Of a DNA stretch of 40,625 nucleotides, positions 1-7,618 are shown in pieces; position 1 is the first letter of the stretch, and every line of letters begins with the position of its first letter. The stretch is from Chromobacterium vaccinii. GTDB taxonomy: Bacteria; Pseudomonadota; Gammaproteobacteria; Burkholderiales; Chromobacteriaceae. The translations under genes and the position numbers were made by a program. The DNA lies in contig NZ_JZJL01000044.1 of NCBI RefSeq assembly GCF_000971335.1, positions 1 through 40,625 on the forward strand, read 5' to 3'. The notes beneath the pieces are model-generated. The model made no database searches. It saw only the letters and a program-made list of their open reading frames with translations, and was not told where the DNA came from.

Positions 1-146
1 ATCACGCGCGGCAGGCGCAGCTCGGCGACCAGCGGGTCGCCCAGATTCGGCCACGACATCTGGCCGGCGGAACTGGACAGCGCCAGCAATGGCAGCGCCA
101 CGCTGGCGACGGCCAGGCCGGGCCACAGCAGTCGGGCCCCGCTCAC
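1..146 (-). CDS. hmuU: Haem ABC transporter permease, FecCD family (5' end only)
   Basis: Only the first 48 codons lie in the window; the gene continues past the left edge. The start is GTG, overlapping the hmuT stop by four bases (GTGA), a common sign of translational coupling. The N-terminus has a short basic stretch, one hydrophobic helix (about residues 7-25) and then WPNLGDPLVAELRLPRV. The LRLPRV motif is a hallmark of FecCD-type inner-membrane permeases for iron, haem and cobalamin. By position after hmuT it should form the channel through which haem enters the cytoplasm, with an ATPase (hmuV) expected further left. Family is sure; haem specificity is inferred from the operon. Confidence 0.88.
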   Translation of the reverse strand, partial: MSGARLLWPGLAVASVALPLLALSSSAGQMSWPNLGDPLVAELRLPRV

Positions 147-934
147 ATCTTCACCATCCGTTCGACCACCTCCGGGCTGCCCAGGCCGATCAGCATGCCT
201 TGCTGCGGCGGCAGCAGATAGATGCGTCCCTGCTTGCCGGCCGGCGTGGCGGCGATCTCGGGGCGTTTGGCGAAGGCGTCCTTGCCGCCGTAAGCGGCGG
301 CGGTGTGGCTGCCCAGAATGATCACGTCGGGCTTCAACGCCAGCCAGGCGTCGCGGGCCAGCGGTTTGAAGCCGTTCAGCCCGGCCGCGGCGTTGACGCC
401 GCCGGCGGCGCGGATCAGCGTGTCGGACGCGGTCTCGCTGCCGGCGACCAGGCTGCCGTCGTAGCTGACCAGGTAACGCAGGGCGCGGCCGGCGCGCGGC
501 TGCATGCCGCGCTGCCAGTCGGACGCCAGCTTGGCGGCGGCGGCGTCGCGGCCCAGCAGCGAGCCCACCTTGCGGATGGCCTCGGCGAAGTCGCGGCCAT
601 CCTCGCGGGCGCTGACTTCCTCGGCGCGCAGCTTCAGCTTCTTCAACTGCGGCCACAGCATAGGCGGCTGGGCGGCGGCGCTGCCCAGCACCAGGGTGGG
701 TTTGAGCTTGGCGATGGCCTCGGCGTTCAGCGCGCGCGAGAACCCCACCACCTGGGCGTGGGCCAGTTCGGCTTCCTTGCTGCCGCGGTCGCGGCCCACC
801 ACCTCGCCGGCCGCGCCCAGCGCGACGACGATTTCGGCGATGTCGGGCGTCACCACCACCAGCCGCTCGGCGGCGGAGGCGATCAGCGGCAGCGCCGCCA
901 GCAGCAGGCCGGCCAGCAGGGGCTTACGCGACAT
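143..934 (-). CDS. hmuT: Periplasmic haem-binding protein HmuT
   Basis: 263 aa. A signal peptide (MSRKPLLAGLLLAALPLIASAA) is followed by a class III solute-binding protein fold typical of BtuF/FhuD/HmuT proteins. Landmarks are TPDIAEIVVALGAAGEVVG near the start of the mature protein, ALNAEAIAKLKPTLVLG in the first lobe, and the C-terminal GLGSPEVVERM. It should carry haem from the outer-membrane receptor to HmuU in the periplasm. Its start overlaps the end of hmuS by 11 bases. The segment that usually reads D-x-T-S-x-Y-P, whose Tyr binds haem iron in characterised homologues, reads DRGSKEA here, so that Tyr appears to be missing. The assignment rests on sequence pattern plus operon context. 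Confidence 0.9.
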   Translation of the reverse strand: MSRKPLLAGLLLAALPLIASAAERLVVVTPDIAEIVVALGAAGEVVGRDRGSKEAELAHAQVVGFSRALNAEAIAKLKPTLVLGSAAAQPPMLWPQLKKLKLRAEEVSAREDGRDFAEAIRKVGSLLGRDAAAAKLASDWQRGMQPRAGRALRYLVSYDGSLVAGSETASDTLIRAAGGVNAAAGLNGFKPLARDAWLALKPDVIILGSHTAAAYGGKDAFAKRPEIAATPAGKQGRIYLLPPQQGMLIGLGSPEVVERMVKM

Positions 935-1958
935 CGGCTTTCTCCAGCGGCGGCAGTTCTCCCAGCAGCTTCACCCATTCGGCGCGCTCCGGGCGGCCCG
1001 GCTTGCGCTCGCCGAAGAAGGTGGCCAGCGATTCTCCCCGCTCGTCGAATAGCTCGAGGGAGCTGACCACGCCGTTGTCGCCCGGCTTGCGGGTGACCCA
1101 GGCTTCGGCGATCAGGTCGGTGCGCAGGTGCAGGTTGAAGTTGGGGTCGAGCACGTTCAGCCAGTCGCCGACCACCTGGACGTTGCGCACCGGACCGGTG
1201 TGGATCTGGATCATGCCGCCGTTGCCGGCGAACACCATGATCGGCGCCTCGATGGCGGCGGCGCGGCGCAGCAGCTGCTCTACCGCGTCTTCGCGCACGC
1301 GCCAGGCCTGTCCCGGCGGCGCCAGACGGAAGCCCTGGCGGCGCGATACCCGCCAGCGGCGCAGAAAGGGGTGGAAGGCGTGCACGTCGCTGAGGCTGTG
1401 CCATTCGGCCTGAAAAGCGTCGCGGTCGATGGCGTCGTCGGATTGCTCGGCGGCTGGCGCGGCGGCCGGCTCCAGTTCCAGCGCGGCGGCGGGCGCGGCG
1501 AAGCGCGCCGCCAGCTCTTCGTAGGCGGCGACGTCGCTGTCGGCGGTCAGGTACACCTTGTGCACCGCCTCGCCGTGGCGGTCGAAGAACTGCAGGCTGC
1601 GCTGCACGCCGCGGGGCGTCTCGCTGAGCACCGCGAAGCCGTGGCGCCAGTGGAACAGGAAGATGCGCAGGTCGATCACCGGGTTGATGGCGAGGCCGAC
1701 CTTGCCGTTGAACTCGACGTTGGCGTAATCGCCCTTGGTCTCGTGGACGCAGGCGTGGTTGCGCGTCAGCGCCATCACCCGGCCCAGCGGGGCCAGGGCG
1801 GCGAGGATGGCCTGCCATTCCGGCTGCAGCGGGGTGGCGGCCGGATCGGCGGCCACCAGCTCGCACTCGCTGACGCCCAGCGCGACGGCGGCGTCGCGGG
1901 CGCGCAGCTTGGGCTGGCTGGCTTTGAGGGCTTGGTAGCGGTCCCATAGCTGGCTCAT
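924..1958 (-). CDS. hmuS: Haem-degrading/haem-trafficking protein HmuS (HemS/ChuS family)
   Basis: 344 aa counted from the ATG at 1958, which has a good ribosome site (AGGAGA) just upstream; the frame stays open further upstream but that part looks non-coding. Proteins of this family are cytoplasmic, have two similar haem-binding halves and either break down haem or hand it on. The N-terminal half starts MSQLWDRYQALKASQPKLR and the C-terminal half contains VFAGNGGMIQIHTGPV and LDPNFNLHLRTDLIAEAW, both characteristic. The second half also has SLSDVHAFHPFLRR, in which the DVHxF histidine corresponds to the haem ligand of ChuS/HemS. Length is normal for the family. It sits between the receptor and the periplasmic binding protein in the haem operon. 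Confidence 0.93.
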   Translation of the reverse strand: MSQLWDRYQALKASQPKLRARDAAVALGVSECELVAADPAATPLQPEWQAILAALAPLGRVMALTRNHACVHETKGDYANVEFNGKVGLAINPVIDLRIFLFHWRHGFAVLSETPRGVQRSLQFFDRHGEAVHKVYLTADSDVAAYEELAARFAAPAAALELEPAAAPAAEQSDDAIDRDAFQAEWHSLSDVHAFHPFLRRWRVSRRQGFRLAPPGQAWRVREDAVEQLLRRAAAIEAPIMVFAGNGGMIQIHTGPVRNVQVVGDWLNVLDPNFNLHLRTDLIAEAWVTRKPGDNGVVSSLELFDERGESLATFFGERKPGRPERAEWVKLLGELPPLEKADVA

Positions 1959-2007
1959 GGTGTTCTCCTGTGGGTGCGGCAGGCGGCGCGGCCGCCCGCG
2001 GGGTGGA

Positions 2008-4137
2008 TCAGAATTGGTATTCGACGCTGGCGCTGAAGTTGCGGCCGGGCTGGGTGTACAGATCAATCGGGTCGCTACTGGACACATTCCGCACGTCGGC
2101 GTCTTTCCAGTGCTTCTTGTCGAACAGGTTGAAGACGCCGGCGCGGATGACGGTCTGTTTCGCCGGCTTCCAGTAGGCGGTCAGGTCCAGGGTGCCGTAG
2201 CCCGGCGCGCCGAATTGGCCCGGCTGGTCCGTCTTTTTGGCGGCAGCCGTCCGCAGCAGCGCTTCGCCGCCGAAGCGGTCGGAGTCATAGCGCGCTCCCC
2301 AAACCGCAGTCAGCGGCGCCACTTCGCGCAGATGGGTGTTGTCCTGCAGGTTGCGGCCATGGGCGTAGGCCAGCGAGGCGCTGGTGCTCCAGCCCGGGGC
2401 GAAGCGCCAGTTGATCCTGCCTTCCACCCCCTTGATGTCGGTCCGGCCGATGTTCTGGTATTGGCTGGTCATCAGGCCGTTGGCGGGGGGCAGGGTGACC
2501 AGGGAGATGAAGTCGCGATAGCGGTTGTAGAACGTGGTCGCGGCAAAGTCGAAGCTGTTCCACTTGCCTTTCAAACCAAGTTCGATGCCGCGGCTGGTTT
2601 CCGATTTCAGGTTCGGGTTGGCTATCACTTGGTAGCCATAGCCCATGCCGCGATTGACGAAGACCATATTGGCCTGGTCGAACGGCGGCGCGCGGAAACC
2701 GGAGCTGAGCTGGGCGAAGGCGGTGTAGTTGTCGGCCAGCGGCAGGCTGATGCCGAGCTTGGGCGAGAACGCCTGGTCGCTGAACGACGGCACGGTTTGC
2801 GGATTGGGATTGTTAAGCAGGTAGGCGGCGTCCATCTCCGGGCGCATCTTGTAGCGGTCCCAGCGCAAGGACGGCGAAACCACGATGCCGTTGGCGAACT
2901 TGATATCGTCGCTGACAAACAGGCCCAGGCGGTCGGATTTGCTGTCCGGGAACAGCTTGCTCGGATAGCCCGGCATCAGCGAGGACGCGTTGTTCGCCGT
3001 GATCGCGTATTTGCTGCGCGGGCGCGAGGTGTCGCTGCTGCTGAGGTCGACGCCCCACAGCAACTGATGTTGCGCGTTCAGAGCCTGGAAGTTCTGCACC
3101 GCGTCCAGGCTCAGACCCACGGTTTTCTGCTCGAAGCTGTAGTCGTTGAGGGTGCGGTTGCCGTTGGCTACGCCGCTGATGTCCTTATCGCTGTTTTCCA
3201 GACGCTGTCCATAAACCTTGAGCGTCAGCTCATCCAGCGGCCCCAGTTGCTTGGCTTTCCAGGCGACGGTTCCGCGGGTGCGCTTGGTGTGGTCCTGGGC
3301 CTGGCTGTAAGGCGCGCGCGCGGTGATCTGGTTCAATAGATCGGCATCGGCGGAGCGCTGGTATTGTTCCAGCGTGAATTCCAGCCGGTTGCTCGCACTG
3401 GCGTTGGCGCCGAATTTGGCGAGGAAATTGTCGCTGTGCCAGTCTTTGGGATTGGGTTCGGTCCGGCCGGGGCCCTGAATGGCGTTTTGGCCCTGGTTTT
3501 CCGTTTCATGGCCGTTGCGGCGGGTGTAGTGCAGCAACAGGTCGCCGCGTTCCGACTTGGCGGCGACGGCGCCTGCCGCGCCCCAGCTGTGGTCTGCGGA
3601 CGCGCCGAAGGTTTTGATGCTGCCTCCCACGCCTTTCTCTTCCGGGACAAAATCGTCTGCCGTCAGGGTGCGGTAGCCGATGACGCCGCCAATGGCGTCC
3701 GAGCCGTACAGGCTGGAGGTCGGGCCTTTGACGATGTCGATCGCGCGCAGGGTTTCCAGTTCGACGGCGTCGCGTCCCGATTCGTATATGCCTGGCCGGC
3801 CGCTGTAACCCTCTGGCAGGCGCACGCCGTCGATCAGCATCAGGATGCGGTTGCCGTCGATGCCGCGTATGGTCCAGCCGGCGTTGCCGCGGCGGCTGGG
3901 ATCCGTCGCCACGTCGACGCCCGGTTCGTATTTCGCCACGTCGGCGATGTCGCGGATCAGGCGGTCGTCCAGCTTGTGGCGCGACACCACGGTGGCGTTG
4001 GGCGCGGTTTCCGCCAGCGGCTTCTCGCTGCGGTGGGCGGTGACCTGAACGGTCTCCATCGTCGGCGCGGTGTCGGCGAAAGCGGGCCAGGCGGCAGCCA
4101 GGCTCAATACCAGCGGGGTGGCTCGGAACAGGGCCAT
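2008..4137 (-). CDS. hmuR: TonB-dependent haem/haemoglobin outer-membrane receptor
   Basis: 709 aa. A signal peptide ends near AWPAFA, followed by a TonB-box-like METVQVTAHR. The plug domain contains DVATDPSRRGNAGWTIRG and IDGNRILMLIDGVRLPEG, then the beta-barrel, and the protein ends in Phe (VEYQF) as expected for insertion by the Bam machinery. The FRAP (GFRAPPFDQ) and NPNL (NPNLKSETS) boxes mark the haem receptor family. The stretch between these boxes normally holds a haem-binding His; here it has none but has two Tyr (MGYGYQ). It imports haem across the outer membrane using TonB energy. It lies just downstream of hemP and is presumably Fur-repressed with it. Confidence 0.94.
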   Translation of the reverse strand: MALFRATPLVLSLAAAWPAFADTAPTMETVQVTAHRSEKPLAETAPNATVVSRHKLDDRLIRDIADVAKYEPGVDVATDPSRRGNAGWTIRGIDGNRILMLIDGVRLPEGYSGRPGIYESGRDAVELETLRAIDIVKGPTSSLYGSDAIGGVIGYRTLTADDFVPEEKGVGGSIKTFGASADHSWGAAGAVAAKSERGDLLLHYTRRNGHETENQGQNAIQGPGRTEPNPKDWHSDNFLAKFGANASASNRLEFTLEQYQRSADADLLNQITARAPYSQAQDHTKRTRGTVAWKAKQLGPLDELTLKVYGQRLENSDKDISGVANGNRTLNDYSFEQKTVGLSLDAVQNFQALNAQHQLLWGVDLSSSDTSRPRSKYAITANNASSLMPGYPSKLFPDSKSDRLGLFVSDDIKFANGIVVSPSLRWDRYKMRPEMDAAYLLNNPNPQTVPSFSDQAFSPKLGISLPLADNYTAFAQLSSGFRAPPFDQANMVFVNRGMGYGYQVIANPNLKSETSRGIELGLKGKWNSFDFAATTFYNRYRDFISLVTLPPANGLMTSQYQNIGRTDIKGVEGRINWRFAPGWSTSASLAYAHGRNLQDNTHLREVAPLTAVWGARYDSDRFGGEALLRTAAAKKTDQPGQFGAPGYGTLDLTAYWKPAKQTVIRAGVFNLFDKKHWKDADVRNVSSSDPIDLYTQPGRNFSASVEYQF

Positions 4138-4195
4138 GGAAACTCCAGTGTCGTTGTTGTTTCCGCTGGCTGGCTGTCGGCTGGCTTGCGGTTGT

Positions 4196-4369
4196 TTATT
4201 TGATCAGTATCAGTTTGCCGTTGCGGGTGAGCTGCAGGCGGTAGATCTCGCCCTGATGCTCGATCAGCACTTCGCGGCCGTCGCCGAACAGCTGGCGGCT
4301 GTGCAGCAACGGCGGTGATGCGGGAGGAGCCGCTTTCACCGGGATGGTCTGAGGAGGATATGTGTTCAT
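4196..4369 (-). CDS. hemP: HemP/HmuP family small haem-uptake protein
   Basis: 57 aa. After a Pro-rich, variable first 20 residues comes the family core: SRQLFGDGREVLIEHQGEIY followed by RLQLTRNGKLILIK. HemP/HmuP proteins are small cytoplasmic proteins coded next to haem receptors; in several betaproteobacteria and rhizobia they help activate receptor gene expression, which would fit here because it is the first gene of the operon. The ATG lies only five bases from a strong Fur box, leaving no room for a ribosome site, and there is an in-frame stop two codons upstream. The message may therefore be leaderless. The gap to hmuR is 58 bases. Confidence 0.9.
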   Translation of the reverse strand: MNTYPPQTIPVKAAPPASPPLLHSRQLFGDGREVLIEHQGEIYRLQLTRNGKLILIK

Positions 4370-4374
4370 TTGCT

Positions 4375-4393
4375 AATGATAACTATTATCATT
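4375..4393. promoter_or_regulatory. Fur box
   Basis: AATGATAACTATTATCATT is a near-perfect 19-bp dyad very close to the Fur consensus GATAATGATAATCATTATC. It overlaps the proposed -10 and spacer of the hemP promoter, so iron-loaded Fur would block transcription of the haem operon. It could also influence the divergent phosphorylase gene, but that start is about 360 bases away. Confidence 0.9.
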
Positions 4394-4404
4394 CTTATCG
4401 GCAA
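4376..4404 (-). promoter_or_regulatory. Candidate sigma-70 promoter of the haem operon
   Basis: On the minus strand TTGCCG (4404-4399) is separated by 17 bases from TATCAT (4381-4376), and the hemP ATG starts six bases after the -10. This spacing puts the transcript start at or next to the A of the ATG, so the mRNA would be leaderless. The -35 matches the consensus at four of six positions and the -10 at four of six. The overlap with the Fur box supports a real promoter; exact elements are inferred. Confidence 0.5.
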
Positions 4405-4752
4405 GGCGTGATTTATGTATCCTTCATGGGTTGGGTTTGCCGTTTAAAATGCCGATTGGCATGGATTATGGGCGGCGCGCGCCGAAACCATTCGCGCCAG
4501 ATGCAGGGATTCCGTGGCGGCGATTCCGCCCGCGCTTGAAATGGGGGCATGCGCTTAGGCGGCGGCATCGTCTTTCATCGGTCTGTCGGCGATGGCGATG
4601 AAAGCCCGGCTGAGCGCGCACCGCGCACTATCCTGAAATGGCGGGATTCAGACATAATCAAGCAGACGGCAAGTGAAAGAAAGCGGGTGAGACCGTCTCT
4701 AGACCTGGAGCGATCCGGTCGATGCCCGCGCGGGAAAACAAGGGGAACGAAT

Positions 4753-5481
4753 ATGTTGGCTATCATCGGCGGCAGCGGGTTGGCCCAGCTGCCGGTACTG
4801 GACGTCACGCATCGCCAGGTAGTGCGCACACCGTACGGCGATCCTTCCTGCGCGCTGACCTTCGGCAAATTATCCGGTCAGAATGTGGTTTTCATCGCCC
4901 GCCACGGCTACGGCCATTCGCTGGCGCCGCACGATATCAATTATCGCGCCAATCTCTGGGCGCTGCACAACCAGGGCATCAAAGGCGTGATCGCCATCGG
5001 CACGGTGGGCGGCATTCGTCCGGACATGGCGCCGGGGCGCCTGGTGGTGCCCCACGACATCATCGATTACAGCTGGGGGCGTAAGCACACCTTCTTCGAA
5101 GGGCCGGAGCGGCCGGTGGTGCACGCCGAATTCACCAATCCCTATGACGCCGATCTGCGCCGCCGGCTGCGCGAGGCGATTCAGCGTTCCGGCATCAGCG
5201 GCGTGCACGACGGCGTGTATGCCTGCACCCAGGGGCCGCGGTTGGAGAGCGCGGCGGAAATCCTCAAGCTGGAACGGGACGGCGCGGACATCGTCGGCAT
5301 GACCGGCATGCCGGAGGCGGCGCTGGCGCGCGAGCTGGAGCTGCCTTACGCCCACTTGTGCCTGGTCAGCAACTGGGCTGCCGGCAAGGGACATCAGCGC
5401 AGGGTGGAGTTCGACCCGGCCGTGGCGGCCAAGAGCGTGCAGGATATGATGGATATCCTGCAGGCCTGTTTCGGCAGCTGA
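4753..5481 (+). CDS. S-methyl-5'-thioinosine (or thioadenosine) phosphorylase
   Basis: 242 aa from the ATG at 4753, preceded by AGGGGAACGA as ribosome site; the open frame runs further upstream without likely coding sequence. It belongs to the MTAP branch of trimeric purine nucleoside phosphorylases. Signatures are IIGGSGL at the N-terminus, FIARHGYGHSLAPHDINYRA (phosphate and nucleoside site), GTVGGI, VVPHDIIDYSWGRKHTFF, TQGPRLESAAEI and VGMTGMPEAALARELELPYA. Such enzymes split the methylthio-nucleoside from polyamine and homoserine-lactone synthesis into base and methylthioribose-1-phosphate. In Pseudomonas this branch prefers methylthioinosine; I cannot settle the base preference from sequence alone. 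It looks monocistronic. Confidence 0.9.
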   Translation: MLAIIGGSGLAQLPVLDVTHRQVVRTPYGDPSCALTFGKLSGQNVVFIARHGYGHSLAPHDINYRANLWALHNQGIKGVIAIGTVGGIRPDMAPGRLVVPHDIIDYSWGRKHTFFEGPERPVVHAEFTNPYDADLRRRLREAIQRSGISGVHDGVYACTQGPRLESAAEILKLERDGADIVGMTGMPEAALARELELPYAHLCLVSNWAAGKGHQRRVEFDPAVAAKSVQDMMDILQACFGS

Positions 5482-5574
5482 TTTCCCGCGGCGCGGACCC
5501 TTCATCCAGTCGACCGGCGGAGTCCTGTCCGGAGCGGAGCGCTCGCCTTTCTGCGAGCCGCTTCCATCTCCGGC

Positions 5575-5602
5575 TCAAGTGCTTCGCCGTTCGCGCCGAT
5601 AA
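5575..5602 (+). promoter_or_regulatory. Candidate sigma-28 (FliA) promoter before rfbF
   Basis: TCAAGTGC (5575-5582), 12 bases, then GCCGATAA (5595-5602). The -10 matches the flagellar sigma-28 consensus GCCGATAA at all eight positions. The -35 matches TAAAGTTT at five of eight, and the spacer is one base longer than the usual 11. The rfbF start is about 190 bases downstream. The spacing fault keeps confidence low. Confidence 0.35.
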
Positions 5603-5731
5603 AAGCCGCAATGGACGCGCTCTCGGTGCCGCTTGCCGGCTCCGGCGCGCGATCTGGCATAAACTGACTGGAAGCCGCAGGCGGAATGCCCTCCAGAAAG
5701 CCGATCCAGCCTTGCGAAAGCCTGATTTACA

Positions 5732-5761
5732 TTGGAATGGATTATCAAATCCATTTAATAT
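5732..5761 (+). promoter_or_regulatory. Candidate sigma-70 promoter of rfbF
   Basis: TTGGAA (5732-5737), an 18-base spacer and TAATAT (5756-5761), about 27 bases before the rfbF ATG. The region is strikingly A/T-rich compared with its surroundings. A 6-bp dyad sits in the spacer. Confidence 0.4.
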
Positions 5762-5788
5762 ACGCCGGGCGCAACAAGAGAGAGATGT

Positions 5789-6559
5789 ATGAAAGCCGTG
5801 ATTTTGGCCGGTGGTCTTGGTACGCGCATCAGCGAGGAGTCCCATCTTCGCCCCAAACCCATGATCGAGATCGGCGGCAAGCCCATCATCTGGCATATCC
5901 TGAAAATCTACTCCGCCCACGGCATCAATGATTTCATCATTTGTCTGGGCTACAAGGGATATGTGATCAAGGAATACTTCGCCAACTATTTCCTCCACAC
6001 TTCCGACGTCACGCTGGATCTGAGCAACAACCAGATGTTCGTGCACGAGCGCCACGCCGAGCCGTGGCGGGTGACCCTGGTCGACACCGGCGAAAGCACG
6101 CAGACCGGCGGCCGGCTGGGGCGGGTGCGCAGGCACCTGGAGAACGAGCAGGACTTCTGCTTCACCTACGGCGACGGGGTCAGCGACATCGACATCACCG
6201 CAGCCGTCGAGTACCACCGCAGCCAGGGCGTGGAAGCCACCGTCACCGCGGTGCATCCGCCCGGCCGTTTCGGCGCGCTGGAGATCCGCGACGAGCGGGT
6301 GGAGTTTTTCAAGGAAAAGCCGCGCGGAGACGGCGGCATGATCAACGGCGGCTTCTTCGTGCTGAAGCCATCGGTGCTGGATCTGATAGACAGCGACGAC
6401 TGCGTGTGGGAGTCGGAGCCGCTGGAGACGCTGGCGAGCCGCGGCCAGCTGGCCGCGTATGAACACAGCGGTTTCTGGCAGCCGATGGACACGCTGCGCG
6501 ACAAGACCTTGCTAGAGGAGCTGTGGCAGAGCGGGGAGGCGCCGTGGAAGCTGTGGTGA
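5789..6559 (+). CDS. rfbF: Glucose-1-phosphate cytidylyltransferase
   Basis: 256 aa, full length for the family. It joins CTP and glucose-1-phosphate to make CDP-glucose, the first step to CDP-linked 3,6-dideoxyhexoses. The nucleotidyltransferase signature [20 protein letters not shown] is followed by [19 protein letters not shown]. Other landmarks are [11 protein letters not shown] (metal-binding Asp), [24 protein letters not shown] and [11 protein letters not shown]. The start follows a GAGAGAG ribosome site. It is the first gene of a tightly packed operon, with four bases of overlap with rfbG. Known as ddhA in Yersinia. Confidence 0.96.
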   Translation: MKAVILAGGLGTRISEESHLRPKPMIEIGGKPIIWHILKIYSAHGINDFIICLGYKGYVIKEYFANYFLHTSDVTLDLSNNQMFVHERHAEPWRVTLVDTGESTQTGGRLGRVRRHLENEQDFCFTYGDGVSDIDITAAVEYHRSQGVEATVTAVHPPGRFGALEIRDERVEFFKEKPRGDGGMINGGFFVLKPSVLDLIDSDDCVWESEPLETLASRGQLAAYEHSGFWQPMDTLRDKTLLEELWQSGEAPWKLW

Positions 6560-7602
6560 ACCCGGCCTTCTGGCGCGGACGCAAGGTCTTTTTGACCGGC
6601 CACACCGGCTTCAAGGGCGGCTGGCTCAGCCTGTGGCTGGCCTCCATGGGCGCAGAAGTGCACGGATATTCTTTGGCGCCGGAGCGCTCGCCGTCGCTGT
6701 TCGATGCCGCCGCCGTCGGCGGCCGGACCGCGACGACGCTGGCCGACATCCGCGACGCGGCGGCATTGGCCGACGCCGTTTGTTCCTGTCGCCCGTCCAT
6801 CGTGTTCCACCTCGCCGCCCAACCCCTGGTGCGGCACAGCTACGCCGACCCGCTGGGCACCTTCTCGACCAATGTGATGGGCACCGCCAACCTGCTGGAC
6901 GCGGTGCGCCATTGTCCGGGCGTCGAAGCGGTGGTGGCGGTCACCACCGACAAATGTTACGAAAATCATGAGTGGCCGTGGGCCTACCGCGAGAGCGACG
7001 CGCTGGGCGGCCACGATCCCTACAGCAGCAGCAAGGCCTGCGCCGAGCTGGTGTGCGCCGCCTACCGGCGCTCCTACCCGGGCTGCGCCCCCATCGCCAC
7101 CGCGCGCGCCGGCAATGTGATAGGCGGCGGCGACTGGTCGGCCAACCGGCTGGTGCCCGACTTGTTGCAAGCCTTCGCCGAGGGCCGCTCCCTAGCCATC
7201 CGCAGCCCCGGCGCCATCCGCCCCTGGCAGCATGTGCTGGAGTCGCTGGCCGGCTACCTGAGGCTGGCCGAGCGGCTGGCAGCGGGGCAGGGCGATGCCG
7301 CGTCGGCCTGGAATTTCGGCCCGGCCGACGACAGCAACCGCCCGGTCTCCTGGATCGCCGACACGCTGGCGCGGCAATGGGGCGGCTCCGCCGGCTGGCA
7401 CCGCGACGGCGGTGATCATCCCCATGAAGCGCAGACCCTGCGGCTGGACAGCGCCAAGTCGCGCCAGCAACTGGGCTGGACGCCTCGCTGGGATTTGGAG
7501 GCGGCGCTGTCGGCCACGCTGGACTGGCACCGCGCCTGGCTGCGCGGCGAAGACATGCAGGCCTTTACCTTAGAGCAGATCTCAGCCTATACGCGCGGCT
7601 GA
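6556..7602 (+). CDS. rfbG: CDP-glucose 4,6-dehydratase
   Basis: 348 aa from a GTG that overlaps the rfbF stop (GTGA), giving [20 protein letters not shown], which lines up with the usual start of this family. A GTG at 6544, closer to the GGGGAGG ribosome site at 6533-6539, is an alternative. It is an extended short-chain dehydrogenase that turns CDP-glucose into CDP-4-keto-6-deoxyglucose with bound NAD. The Rossmann motif is [19 protein letters not shown] carries the active-site Thr-Asp-Lys, and [11 protein letters not shown] the catalytic Tyr and Lys. The second operon gene, it supplies the substrate of RfbH. Confidence 0.95.
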   Translation: MNPAFWRGRKVFLTGHTGFKGGWLSLWLASMGAEVHGYSLAPERSPSLFDAAAVGGRTATTLADIRDAAALADAVCSCRPSIVFHLAAQPLVRHSYADPLGTFSTNVMGTANLLDAVRHCPGVEAVVAVTTDKCYENHEWPWAYRESDALGGHDPYSSSKACAELVCAAYRRSYPGCAPIATARAGNVIGGGDWSANRLVPDLLQAFAEGRSLAIRSPGAIRPWQHVLESLAGYLRLAERLAAGQGDAASAWNFGPADDSNRPVSWIADTLARQWGGSAGWHRDGGDHPHEAQTLRLDSAKSRQQLGWTPRWDLEAALSATLDWHRAWLRGEDMQAFTLEQISAYTRG

Positions 7603-7618
7603 GCAAAGAGAGCAAGAC

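Larger units (their letters stand above)
4370..4752. other. Divergent intergenic region between hemP and the phosphorylase gene
   Basis: 383 bases without a convincing gene. The left end holds the Fur box and haem promoter. A perfect 9-bp inverted repeat, CTTTCATCG (4572-4580) and CGATGAAAG (4596-4604), lies in the middle with no T-run after it. I could not place a convincing promoter for the rightward gene, although the A/T-rich stretch ending CATAAT near 4652-4657 is a possible -10. Confidence 0.6.
5482..5788. other. Leader region of the glycosylation island
   Basis: 307 bases with no convincing gene on either strand. It holds a candidate sigma-28 element (5575-5602), the motif ATCTGGCATA (5652-5661), which is repeated before the radical SAM gene at 14144, and an A/T-rich sigma-70-like promoter close to rfbF. 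A 6-bp dyad, TGGATT (5738-5743) and AATCCA (5748-5753), lies between the -35 and -10 of that promoter and could be an operator. Confidence 0.5.

Noticed and set aside
4395-4402. GCCGATAA on the minus strand in the haem promoter, a possible sigma-28 -10
   Set aside because: The 8-mer 11 bases upstream reads GATACATA and does not match the -35; it overlaps a good sigma-70/Fur arrangement.
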